This document shows positions 1 through 5,634 of a stretch of 8,092 nucleotides of DNA, in pieces (within the stretch, counting starts at the first letter, position 1; the number at the start of each line of letters is the position of its first letter). The stretch is from Acidobacteriaceae bacterium. Its GTDB lineage: Bacteria; Acidobacteriota; Terriglobia; Terriglobales; Acidobacteriaceae. The notes under the pieces were generated by a model, which was given only the letters and a program-made list of their open reading frames with translations, ran no database searches and was not told the origin of the DNA. The stretch spans positions 1 through 8,092 of the forward strand of contig JASHVU010000033.1 of NCBI GenBank assembly GCA_030044455.1. Reading direction: 5' to 3'. Made by a program: the position numbers and the translations under genes.

Positions 1-642
1 CGCGAGGCTCTTTGGAATGGGCACCGGAAGTTTGCGCTCGATTATGGAGACATGACTTATCAGGACTCGAGCGGGAACGGCGAAATAGTGTCGGCCTTTA
101 CTGTTGTTCGCAACGCGGGAGGTGAGTTAATCCTCTATGCCCTGAGGCCGAAGGTAAAAGACCTGCTTCAGATCACCAAGCTGTATACGGTTTTTGACAT
201 ATACGACACGCAATCTGAAGCTCTGAAGCACTTCGACGAAACTCGCATTTTGCAGGCGCGAGTGACTGAGCGCAGGTACATGGATGTCGCAATTCTAGAA
301 GTTCAGGGAGCGCTCACCGAGGAATTTGGCGCACCCAAAGTGGCTGTAGCTACTCGAGCGGCGCTTGGTGCGGGAGCGAAATCGGTGATCCTGATGTGCC
401 CCCAGGTGTTGGAAATCGATCGCGCTGGAACCGACAATCTGCTGGAAGCTCAGCGTCTGGTTAAAGAGCGGGGTGGCGAACTGGTACTGTTCGGCGCCGA
501 GGATCGCCTGCTGCCCACGTTGACCGAAGGTGGTGTTCTTAACGTTTTGCGCAACCACAGGACCATGGATTCGGCTCTTGGCGTATTTGGCCTTAAGGCG
601 GGTTGGAATTACGGACATGTAGAGGTTGTGCGTGCGCATTGA
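1..642 (+). CDS. Tandem STAS-domain protein, anti-sigma-factor antagonist-like (5' end missing)
   Basis: The reading frame is open from base 1, so the N-terminus lies outside the window; 213 residues are visible. Visible residues 1 to about 78 are the second half of a STAS domain of the SpoIIAA/RsbV type: the motif YQDSSG (residues 20-25), then NAGGELILYAL and KDLLQITKLYTVFDIYD, as in anti-anti-sigma factors. Ser24 (codon 70-72) matches the serine that a partner anti-sigma kinase phosphorylates in that family. Residues about 96-195 look like a second STAS domain, with a beta strand VAILEVQGALTEEFG, then LEIDRAG, an amphipathic helix, and GGELVLFG. Its acceptor motif is DRAG (140-143), so the phosphorylatable serine is replaced by alanine. 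In known systems these proteins release a sigma factor from its anti-sigma factor when unphosphorylated; that role here is inference. The internal ATG at 52 lies within the first domain and is not the true start. The 3' end overlaps the next gene. Confidence 0.85.
   Translation, partial: REALWNGHRKFALDYGDMTYQDSSGNGEIVSAFTVVRNAGGELILYALRPKVKDLLQITKLYTVFDIYDTQSEALKHFDETRILQARVTERRYMDVAILEVQGALTEEFGAPKVAVATRAALGAGAKSVILMCPQVLEIDRAGTDNLLEAQRLVKERGGELVLFGAEDRLLPTLTEGGVLNVLRNHRTMDSALGVFGLKAGWNYGHVEVVRAH
621..634 (+). promoter_or_regulatory. Ribosome binding site and GTG start inside the STAS gene
   Basis: AGAGG at 621-625 precedes GTG at 632 by 6 bases, while the upstream STAS frame runs on to its stop at 640-642. 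This spacing decides the start of the pentapeptide-repeat gene and fits termination-coupled reinitiation. It is read from the sequence only. Confidence 0.6.
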
Positions 643-1579
643 ATTCCGTCACACGCTTACAGGCCGCTCGGCGCGCCGCTTCATGGCGAGGCTGCGATAC
701 ACCATTCTCTGCTTGTTCGTGGCTTTGCTTGCCGTGGCCGCGATATTCGCCATGATTTACGTGGCACGGAGATTTCCGCACTGGCAGGCAATGATTTCTT
801 CGATAAGGGACCCGAAAGACCGAATGTCGCTCGAGAACGAGATACTCAGGACCTTTATACAGTTCCTGGGCGGTGCGTTTTTCCTGCTGGGGGTGTACTT
901 CACCTGGCGCAATCTGCGACTCGCGCAGGAAGGCCAAATCACGCAAAGGTTCAACGATGCCATCGAGCATCTGGGCAGCGACAAGGCGGAGGTGAGATTA
1001 GGCGGCATTTATGCGTTGGCGCGTATCGCACGGGATTCACCGAAAGATCACATGCCGGTGATGAGCGTCTTTTGTTCCTATGTCCGCGAAGCCACTAAGC
1101 GTGCGCCCGATGAGCCAGTGACGTCCGAGATTCAAGCCATCCTTACTATGATCGCGCGCAGAACGGTGGAACATGAATCCGATGACGACCGGATTGACTT
1201 GAGCGGCTCTTACATTCCTGGAGTGAATCTTTCCGGCGCCCAATTTGAACGCGTCTGCCTCGATGGCACAGATCTTTCGCGCGCGACCCTGGACCGCGCC
1301 CTGCTGCGTGGTGCAGCTCTTCGTGGAGCAGTGCTTGAAGATGCCTTCCTTCGCTACGCGGATTTGCGCGACACCGATTTGACGGGCGCCGATCTGCGCG
1401 CGGCAGCGCTGCGAGGCGTGCTCCTTGATGGGGCGAATATCTTTGGAGCCAAGCTTGAGGGCGCTTCTCTGCTGCGCACCGATATGTCGGGAGTGAAGAA
1501 CGCTATTAAGGGGCAGGTGGCAGCCGCAATTACCGACGAAACCACGATACTGCCGGTGTACGACGAAGTCGCGCCCTGA
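632..1579 (+). CDS. Membrane-anchored pentapeptide-repeat protein
   Basis: Predicted 315 residues. Two hydrophobic segments lie near the N-terminus (about residues 23-45, rich in Leu/Ala/Ile, and about 75-92, FIQFLGGAFFLLGVYFTW). A cytoplasmic-type region follows (about 100-155) with FNDAIEHLGSDKAEVRLGG, IYALARIARDSPKDH and a VREATKR end. This block is common in membrane pentapeptide-repeat proteins. Residues about 189-288 form roughly 20 consecutive A(D/N)LXX-type repeats such as DLSRA, DLTGA, ADLRA, NIFGA and KLEGA, which should fold as a right-handed quadrilateral beta-helix. A short tail, AAAITDETTILP, matches the usual family ending. I chose GTG at 632 because AGAGG (621-625) lies 6 bases upstream. 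The frame also allows TTG at 626 (too close to AGAGG) and ATG at 683 (no clear ribosome binding site). The chosen start overlaps the STAS gene by 11 bases, suggesting translational coupling. Molecular function is unknown; a membrane scaffold is a guess. Confidence 0.85.
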   Translation: MRIEFRHTLTGRSARRFMARLRYTILCLFVALLAVAAIFAMIYVARRFPHWQAMISSIRDPKDRMSLENEILRTFIQFLGGAFFLLGVYFTWRNLRLAQEGQITQRFNDAIEHLGSDKAEVRLGGIYALARIARDSPKDHMPVMSVFCSYVREATKRAPDEPVTSEIQAILTMIARRTVEHESDDDRIDLSGSYIPGVNLSGAQFERVCLDGTDLSRATLDRALLRGAALRGAVLEDAFLRYADLRDTDLTGADLRAAALRGVLLDGANIFGAKLEGASLLRTDMSGVKNAIKGQVAAAITDETTILPVYDEVAP

Positions 1580-1609
1580 AAAGTGACAGTTGTTGGAGCG
1601 ATCGTGACT

Positions 1610-2683
1610 CTATTTGGTAGCTACCGCGAGCAGCGTCTGGAACTGGGGGGCGTCGGGGTCTTTGTCGACGACGGAGGTTTGGATCGCGGTGAATCCGGCG
1701 GCGGCGAGCATGGACTCGAGTTCCGACTCGGTGAAGCCGAGCCACTCGTCGGCATAGAGTTCGCGGGCTTCTTCATAACGGTGGCGCACCAGGTCGAGAA
1801 TGACGATGCGACCGCCGGCGACAAGAATGCGCGCCGCTTCTTCGAGCGCGCGGGCCGGGTGCAGAGCGTGGTGCAACGACTGTGAGAAGAAGGCGAGTTC
1901 GACTTCGCCCGAGGCGATGGGCAGCTCTTCCATGTCGCCGAGGCGGAATTCGATGTTGGCGACGGCGTTGCGCCGGACCTGCTCGCGGCCGACATCGATC
2001 ATCTTTGCCGAGGAGTCGACAGCTATCACGCGCACAGCTGTTTGGGAGAGTAGAAGAGCGGAGCTCCCTTCGCCGGCGCCGAGATCAGCCACGACCAGCG
2101 GGGGCAAGAGGCGCAGCAGGGCCTCGGCCAGGCTTTTCCAGCTTTTGCCGGGAACGTAATCGCGGCCGAGCCGGCCAGCGACGGAGTCAAAGAAGGCGCG
2201 CATCTTGTCCTGGCGCTTTTTGAGGACGCGTCGCATCTCGGCCTGGTCGGTAGAGGCTTCAGGGATTTCACTCTCGGCGTTGGCGAGGAGGACGTTGAGA
2301 AGGGATTGCGGAGGGTGCAGGCTAAAGCCTGCACCCTCCAAATTCTTTAAATGAGCGTTTTCGGGACGACTGAAGTCATGCCCTTTCAAAGCTTCGGGCT
2401 GACTGGATTGGAGCGTTGCGTTATGGTCGGGAATCGCCGCGGAAATGATTCGGTAAATATTGTTTTTGCCGGTGCGGCGGTCTTCGACCAGCCCTGCCTG
2501 CTTGAGCTGGGAGAGATGGGTGGAGAGGGTGCTCTGGCCCATGACCAGGATTTCCTGCAGCTCGGCTACGGAAAGCTCCTCGGCGCGGAGCAGCAGAAGG
2601 ATGCGCAGACGGTTGGGGTCGGCCACGACGCGAAGAATTTTCACAATGGAAGGCATTGACGGCATGGCTTTGTTCTGGTACAT
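1610..2683 (-). CDS. ArsR-family regulator fused to a SAM-dependent methyltransferase domain
   Basis: Predicted 357 residues. Residues about 13-80 are an ArsR/SmtB winged helix-turn-helix: VADPNRLRILLLL, then ELSVAELQEIL, the recognition helix region QSTLSTHLSQLKQAGLV, and the wing DRRTGKNNIYRI. Residues about 160-355 are a class I methyltransferase: motif I VADLGAGEGSSAL (198-210), acidic post-I loop VIAVDSS (219-225), RLGDMEELP (247-255), and the SQSLHHALHPARALEEAARIL helix with GGRIVILDL. No metal-binding CxC motif is seen in the ArsR part. It is divergent from ahcY-metF. The ArsR-family regulator SahR of Desulfovibrio and relatives controls SAM-cycle genes and responds to S-adenosylhomocysteine, so a similar role is likely but inferred. 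The linker is unusual: residues 101-107 and 115-125 are encoded by palindromic repeats. The start is uncertain: ATG at 2683, 2665 (M7) and 2656 (M10) all fit the domain and none has a good ribosome binding site. It converges on the pentapeptide-repeat gene, with 30 bases between the stops. Confidence 0.9.
   Translation of the reverse strand: MYQNKAMPSMPSIVKILRVVADPNRLRILLLLRAEELSVAELQEILVMGQSTLSTHLSQLKQAGLVEDRRTGKNNIYRIISAAIPDHNATLQSSQPEALKGHDFSRPENAHLKNLEGAGFSLHPPQSLLNVLLANAESEIPEASTDQAEMRRVLKKRQDKMRAFFDSVAGRLGRDYVPGKSWKSLAEALLRLLPPLVVADLGAGEGSSALLLSQTAVRVIAVDSSAKMIDVGREQVRRNAVANIEFRLGDMEELPIASGEVELAFFSQSLHHALHPARALEEAARILVAGGRIVILDLVRHRYEEARELYADEWLGFTESELESMLAAAGFTAIQTSVVDKDPDAPQFQTLLAVATK
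2310..2339. repeat. Perfect 13-bp palindrome inside the regulator gene
   Basis: The left arm GGAGGGTGCAGGC (2310-2322) and right arm GCCTGCACCCTCC (2327-2339) are exact reverse complements around the loop TAAA. On the minus strand it is read in frame as LEGAGFSLHPP (residues 115-125), between the DNA-binding and methyltransferase domains. The same loop and GGC/GCC core recur at 2816-2830, which marks it as a copy of a dispersed repeat. Confidence 0.85.
2363..2383. repeat. Second, degenerate palindrome inside the regulator gene
   Basis: The left arm GGGACGAC (2363-2370), loop TGAA and right arm GTCATGCCC (2375-2383) pair imperfectly, with one mismatch and one bulge. It resembles the intergenic copy at 2853-2873 (GGCCCGAC, TAAA, GTCGTGCCC). 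It encodes GHDFSRP (residues 101-107) in the interdomain linker. The 26 bases between it and the 13-bp palindrome encode the rest of the putative insert. Confidence 0.65.
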
Positions 2684-2815
2684 ATCAATATATCACGATG
2701 GGACGATGGATTGTTGTGATCTCATCTGGGCAGGATCGCTTGGGATTTATCAAGGGGCTGGATGGGCTGGAAAGATGCTCTTCGGAGCGGGGCTTTCGAT
2801 GAGGGCGGGAATAAC

Positions 2816-2873
2816 CGGGACTAAAGCCCGCGCTTCAATTGGGGCATGATGTGGCCCGACTAAAGTCGTGCCC
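2816..2873. repeat. Pair of TAAA-loop palindromes upstream of ahcY
   Basis: The first copy (2816-2830) is CGGGAC, TAAA, GCCCG, with one bulged A. The second (2853-2873) is GGCCCGAC, TAAA, GTCGTGCCC, with 7 of 8 pairs. Both share loop sequence and orientation with the two copies inside the regulator gene, and in both places a GGC/GCC-type and a GAC/GTC-type unit sit about 22-23 bases apart. They are probably members of a dispersed repeat family of this genome. Whether they affect ahcY transcription cannot be told. Confidence 0.7.
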
Positions 2874-2961
2874 TTGTTACAGAGCACTTTTCGGTGGAGA
2901 TTCTTCGCTGATTTAGATACCCCTGGCTTTCAAGCCGCAGCACAGGATGAATTCGTCAAAC

Positions 2962-2967
2962 AGGAGA
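2962..2967 (+). promoter_or_regulatory. Ribosome binding site of ahcY
   Basis: AGGAGA lies 7 bases before the ATG at 2975. This fixes the ahcY start and excludes the upstream out-of-frame ATG at 2947. Confidence 0.85.
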
Positions 2968-2974
2968 AACCGAT

Positions 2975-4405
2975 ATGGCAAGCTCGACGCTGGAAGTGAC
3001 GGAATTGAATTACAAAGTGGCGGACATGTCGCTGGCCGACTGGGGCCGCAAGGAGATCACCATCGCCGAGCAGGAGATGCCGGGCTTGATGGCGATCCGC
3101 AACAAGTATGCGTCCGAGAAGCCGCTGGCCGGGGTGCGGGTGACGGGCTCGCTGCACATGACCATCCAGACGGCGGTGCTGATTGAGACGCTGGTTTCGC
3201 TGGGCGCAGAGGTTCGCTGGGCGAGCTGCAACATCTTCTCGACGCAGGACCATGCGGCGGCGGCGATTGCTGCGACCGGCGTGCCGGTGTTTGCGTGGAA
3301 GGGCGAGTCGCTCGAAGACTACTGGTGGTGCACCTACCAGGCGCTGAATCACAAGGGCGGCAAGGGGCCCGAGCTTGTGGTGGATGACGGCGGCGATGTG
3401 ACGTTGCTGATCCACAAGGGCTACCAGCTTGAAGAGGGCGATGGCTGGGTGAACACGCCTTCAGGAAATCATGAAGAGCAGGTGATCAAGGACCTGCTGA
3501 AAAAAGTCCATAAAGAGGAACCCCAGCACTGGCACAAGGTTGCCAAAGAATGGCGCGGCGTGAGCGAAGAGACCACGACGGGCGTGCATCGGCTTTACCA
3601 GATGGTCGAGAAGGGCACGCTGCTGGTGCCGGCCATCAACGTGAACGACTCGGTGACCAAGTCGAAGTTCGACAATTTGTACGGCTGCCGCGAATCGCTG
3701 GCCGACGGCATCAAGCGCGCCACCGACGTGATGGTGGCCGGCAAGGTTGCGGTGATTTGCGGTTACGGCGACGTGGGCAAGGGCTGTTCGCACTCGCTGC
3801 GCGGCATGGGCGCGCGCTGCATTATTACCGAGGTTGACCCCATCAACGCCCTGCAGGCTGCGATGGAAGGATTCGAAGTGACAACGGTTGAAGACACGCT
3901 GGGCCGTGGCGACATTTACGTTACGTGCACGGGGAACACCGACATCATCACCCTCGAGCACATGAAGAAGATGAAAGACCAGGCCATCGTGTGCAACATC
4001 GGCCACTTCGATAACGAGATCCAGATGGACAGGCTGAACGCGGAGAAGGGTGTGGAGAAACTAAACATTAAGCCGCAGGTGGATTTCTACACTTTCCCCG
4101 ACGGGCATGGGATTTTTGTGCTGGCCGAGGGGCGGCTGGTGAACCTGGGCTGCGCGACAGGCCATCCGAGCTTTGTGATGAGCAACAGCTTCGCCAACCA
4201 GACGCTGGCGCAGATTGACCTTTGGAAGAACAAGGACAGCTACGAGACGAAGGTTTACGTGCTGCCCAAGAAGCTGGACGAGGAAGTGGCCAGGTTGCAT
4301 CTGGAGAAGATCGGCGTGAAGCTGACCAAGCTGAGCCAGAAGCAGGCGGACTACATCGGCGTGCCGGTGGAAGGGCCGTACAAGGCGGAGTTTTATCGGT
4401 ACTAG
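2975..4405 (+). CDS. ahcY: Adenosylhomocysteinase (S-adenosyl-L-homocysteine hydrolase)
   Basis: Predicted 476 residues, the usual long bacterial form. The cytosolic, NAD-dependent enzyme reversibly splits S-adenosylhomocysteine into adenosine and homocysteine, relieving product inhibition of methyltransferases. Visible hallmarks: [18 protein letters not shown] with the substrate-binding His61; VDDGGD (136-141); [11 protein letters not shown] with Glu199; the active-site run [19 protein letters not shown] with Lys229, Asp233 and Asn234; the NAD-binding glycine motif GYGDVGKG (263-270), followed by the acidic [17 protein letters not shown] (390-403); and the C-terminal KAEFYRY, equivalent to the family's conserved lysine/tyrosine tail that reaches the partner subunit's NAD. 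The insertion at about residues 150-190 (LEEGDGWVN to HKVAKEW) is typical of bacterial long forms. The gene is divergent from the ArsR-methyltransferase gene and is followed by metF after 90 bases. Identification is near certain. Confidence 0.98.
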   Translation: MASSTLEVTELNYKVADMSLADWGRKEITIAEQEMPGLMAIRNKYASEKPLAGVRVTGSLHMTIQTAVLIETLVSLGAEVRWASCNIFSTQDHAAAAIAATGVPVFAWKGESLEDYWWCTYQALNHKGGKGPELVVDDGGDVTLLIHKGYQLEEGDGWVNTPSGNHEEQVIKDLLKKVHKEEPQHWHKVAKEWRGVSEETTTGVHRLYQMVEKGTLLVPAINVNDSVTKSKFDNLYGCRESLADGIKRATDVMVAGKVAVICGYGDVGKGCSHSLRGMGARCIITEVDPINALQAAMEGFEVTTVEDTLGRGDIYVTCTGNTDIITLEHMKKMKDQAIVCNIGHFDNEIQMDRLNAEKGVEKLNIKPQVDFYTFPDGHGIFVLAEGRLVNLGCATGHPSFVMSNSFANQTLAQIDLWKNKDSYETKVYVLPKKLDEEVARLHLEKIGVKLTKLSQKQADYIGVPVEGPYKAEFYRY

Positions 4406-4410
4406 AAAGC

Positions 4411-4445
4411 AGCTTCTAGCCTCTAGCTACTAGCTGCCAGCTCTG
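4411..4445. repeat. Period-7 AGCTNCT repeat between ahcY and metF
   Basis: Five consecutive 7-base units begin 6 bases after the ahcY stop: AGCTTCT, AGCCTCT, AGCTACT, AGCTGCC, AGCTCTG. The same unit type recurs at 6394-6448 in the same orientation. The repeat is non-coding here. Its role is unknown. Confidence 0.8.
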
Positions 4446-4472
4446 CCGGATTCTCGGGGTTGAGAATCCGGC
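4445..4472. promoter_or_regulatory. Perfect 11-bp hairpin between ahcY and metF
   Basis: The arms GCCGGATTCTC (4445-4455) and GAGAATCCGGC (4462-4472) are exact complements around GGGGTT. No T-run follows (AACTGCATATT), so it does not look like a standard intrinsic terminator. It ends 24 bases before the metF start. It could be an mRNA processing or stabilising hairpin, an attenuator, or another dispersed palindrome. Confidence 0.6.
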
Positions 4473-4495
4473 AACTGCATATTTACAGGGCTGAA

Positions 4496-5359
4496 ATGTC
4501 GATGACCAAACCACTCTCACTCTCGTTCGAGCTCTTTCCTCCGCGCACGCCGGAGGCGGCGGGCAAGCTGCCGGATGTTATCAAGCAGTTGGCGGCGCTC
4601 AAGCCGGACTACTTCTCGGTGACGCACGGGGCGGGCGGGTCGGATCAGGAAGGCACCTACGAGACGCTGCTGACGGTGGTGGAACACTGCGGCATTGAAG
4701 TGGCGCCGCACCTGACCTGCATTGGATCGACGCGTGCGAACGTTGCGGCACAGCTCGATCGGTACCGCGGGCAAGGAGTGAAGCGCATTGTCGCATTACG
4801 CGGCGACCTGCCGGCGACGGCCATGAGCCCGGCGGCGCCGGGCGAGTTCCACTACGCAAGCGAGCTGGTGAGTTTTATTCGCCAGATGCACGGCGATTGG
4901 TTCAGGATTGAGGTCGCAGCGTACCCCGAGATGCATCCGCAGGCGGCTGGGCCGGGCGCAGACTTCGAGAACTTTTGCCGCAAGGTTGAAGCCGGCGCAG
5001 ACGCGGCGCTGACCCAGCTCTTCTACAACGCCGATGCGTACTTCGACTTTATGGAGCGGTGCCAGAAGGCCGGCATCACCATTCCGATTGTGCCGGGCAT
5101 TATGCCCATTACCAGCTTCCAGAGCATTACTCGCTTTACCGGCGGTTGTGGTGCCGACTTGCCGCGCTGGGTTCGGCTGCGGCTTGAAGAACTGCAATTC
5201 GACAAGACGGCGCTGCACGATTTCGGCGTCGCAGTGGTCACGCGGCTGTGCGAAACGCTGCTGAAGAACGGCGTGCCGGGATTGCATTTCTATACCATCA
5301 ACCAGGCTGAACCCACGCTGCGTTTGTGGAAGGCGCTGGCGCTGAACGCGCACGCGTAG
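4496..5359 (+). CDS. metF: 5,10-methylenetetrahydrofolate reductase
   Basis: Predicted 287 residues, close to the family's usual 280-300. The FAD-dependent TIM-barrel enzyme reduces 5,10-methylene-THF to 5-methyl-THF, the methyl donor for homocysteine remethylation by methionine synthase. Visible motifs: LSFELFPPRTPE with Glu12, matching the catalytic glutamate of E. coli MetF; YFSVTHGAGGS (39-49); PHLTCIGSTR (71-80); VALRGDLP with Asp104, matching the flavin-contacting aspartate; AAYPEMHP (141-148); TQLFYNADAYFDF (173-185); IPIVPGIMPITSF (196-208); and the ending VPGLHFYTINQ. I chose ATG at 4496 because AGGG (4487-4490) lies 5 bases upstream. ATG at 4502 is the alternative, and TTG at 4460 is unlikely because it lies in a hairpin loop. 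The gene is probably cotranscribed with ahcY, with the same substrate cycle in view. No methionine synthase gene is in the window. Confidence 0.97.
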   Translation: MSMTKPLSLSFELFPPRTPEAAGKLPDVIKQLAALKPDYFSVTHGAGGSDQEGTYETLLTVVEHCGIEVAPHLTCIGSTRANVAAQLDRYRGQGVKRIVALRGDLPATAMSPAAPGEFHYASELVSFIRQMHGDWFRIEVAAYPEMHPQAAGPGADFENFCRKVEAGADAALTQLFYNADAYFDFMERCQKAGITIPIVPGIMPITSFQSITRFTGGCGADLPRWVRLRLEELQFDKTALHDFGVAVVTRLCETLLKNGVPGLHFYTINQAEPTLRLWKALALNAHA

Positions 5360-5469
5360 ACCGGCCGCAGGGCAGAGAACTACGGCAAAACCAGAGAAGA
5401 TGTGTCCCGCATGGTTGCGTGCAAGGTCGCGGCCTCGGTATAAAGCGTCTGTGGTTTTGCTATAGGGTC

Positions 5470-5488
5470 TCTCTGACGGAGTTTTTTT
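5470..5488 (+). terminator. Possible terminator downstream of metF
   Basis: A weak stem, CTC-TGACG-GAG (4 pairs if a T-G wobble is allowed), is followed by seven T residues (5482-5488) about 120 bases after the metF stop. The stem is short, so this is tentative. Confidence 0.35.
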
Positions 5489-5607
5489 GAAAGCGTCCCT
5501 TAGGGAACCCTTACTCATTTTGGAAGCTTTGCCGTAACGAGCAAACTCGTGGCCTGATACAAGGCCGCGTTCCAGTGAGTGTGCGGAGCTGGATACCGGC
5601 ACGACAA

Positions 5608-5623
5608 CCGCGCTGGAGCGCGG
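5608..5623 (-). terminator. GC-rich hairpin just after the 5635-6348 gene
   Basis: CCGCGC and GCGCGG form a perfect 6-bp stem around four bases, 12 bases past the minus-strand stop. On that strand TTGTCGTG follows, not a clean T-run, so it may be a terminator or only a short repeat. Confidence 0.4.
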
Positions 5624-5634
5624 CGCTGCTTGGC

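Larger units (their letters stand above)
2684..2974. promoter_or_regulatory. Divergent intergenic control region between the ArsR-methyltransferase gene and ahcY
   Basis: This 291-base spacer should hold both divergent promoters and any operator. An AT-rich patch lies against the regulator start: ATATCA at 2682-2687 and again at 2690-2695, within ATCAATATATCACGAT (2684-2699), which has only 5 of 8 possible symmetric pairs. On the minus strand this gives TATATT, a -10-like box, directly before the ATG at 2683. Further in are a small GCTC-TTCG-GAGC hairpin (2777-2788) and two TAAA-loop palindromes. Near ahcY are a weak TAGATA (2914-2919) and a short GGCTT/AAGCC hairpin (2925-2936). I see no SAH or SAM riboswitch that I can recognise. 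Promoter and operator calls here are tentative. Confidence 0.45.
5360..5634. repeat. Repeat-rich spacer between metF and the secreted-protein gene
   Basis: No convincing gene is seen in these 275 bases. GCAAAACCA (5385-5393) is exactly complementary to TGGTTTTGC (5452-5460), a long-range inverted repeat enclosing 58 bases. Two similar tracts occur: TCGCGGCCTCGGTATAAAGC (about 5427-5446) and TCGTGGCCTGATACAAGGCC (about 5547-5566). TCCCTTAGGGA (5496-5506) is a short palindrome. The spacer lies between the converging metF and 5635-6348 genes and seems built of dispersed-repeat fragments. Confidence 0.5.

Noticed and set aside
1882..2223. Long plus-strand frames opposite the ArsR-methyltransferase gene
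   Set aside because: They are Arg/Ser-rich low-complexity translations of the kind produced by high-GC antisense frames, while the minus strand encodes two clear domains.
2684..2974. SAH or SAM riboswitch upstream of ahcY
   Set aside because: I looked for the conserved cores of these riboswitches and found none. The visible hairpins are better explained as dispersed palindromes.
2930..3415. Minus-strand frame opposite the ahcY start
   Set aside because: The His/Arg-rich product has no domain sense and lies wholly opposite well-conserved ahcY.
4411..4472. CRISPR array
   Set aside because: Units are only 7 bases and contiguous, with no spacers and no cas gene nearby.
4460..4495. TTG at 4460 as the metF start
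   Set aside because: It lies in a hairpin loop with no ribosome binding site. The extra residues do not belong to the MetF fold, and ATG at 4496 has AGGG at good spacing.
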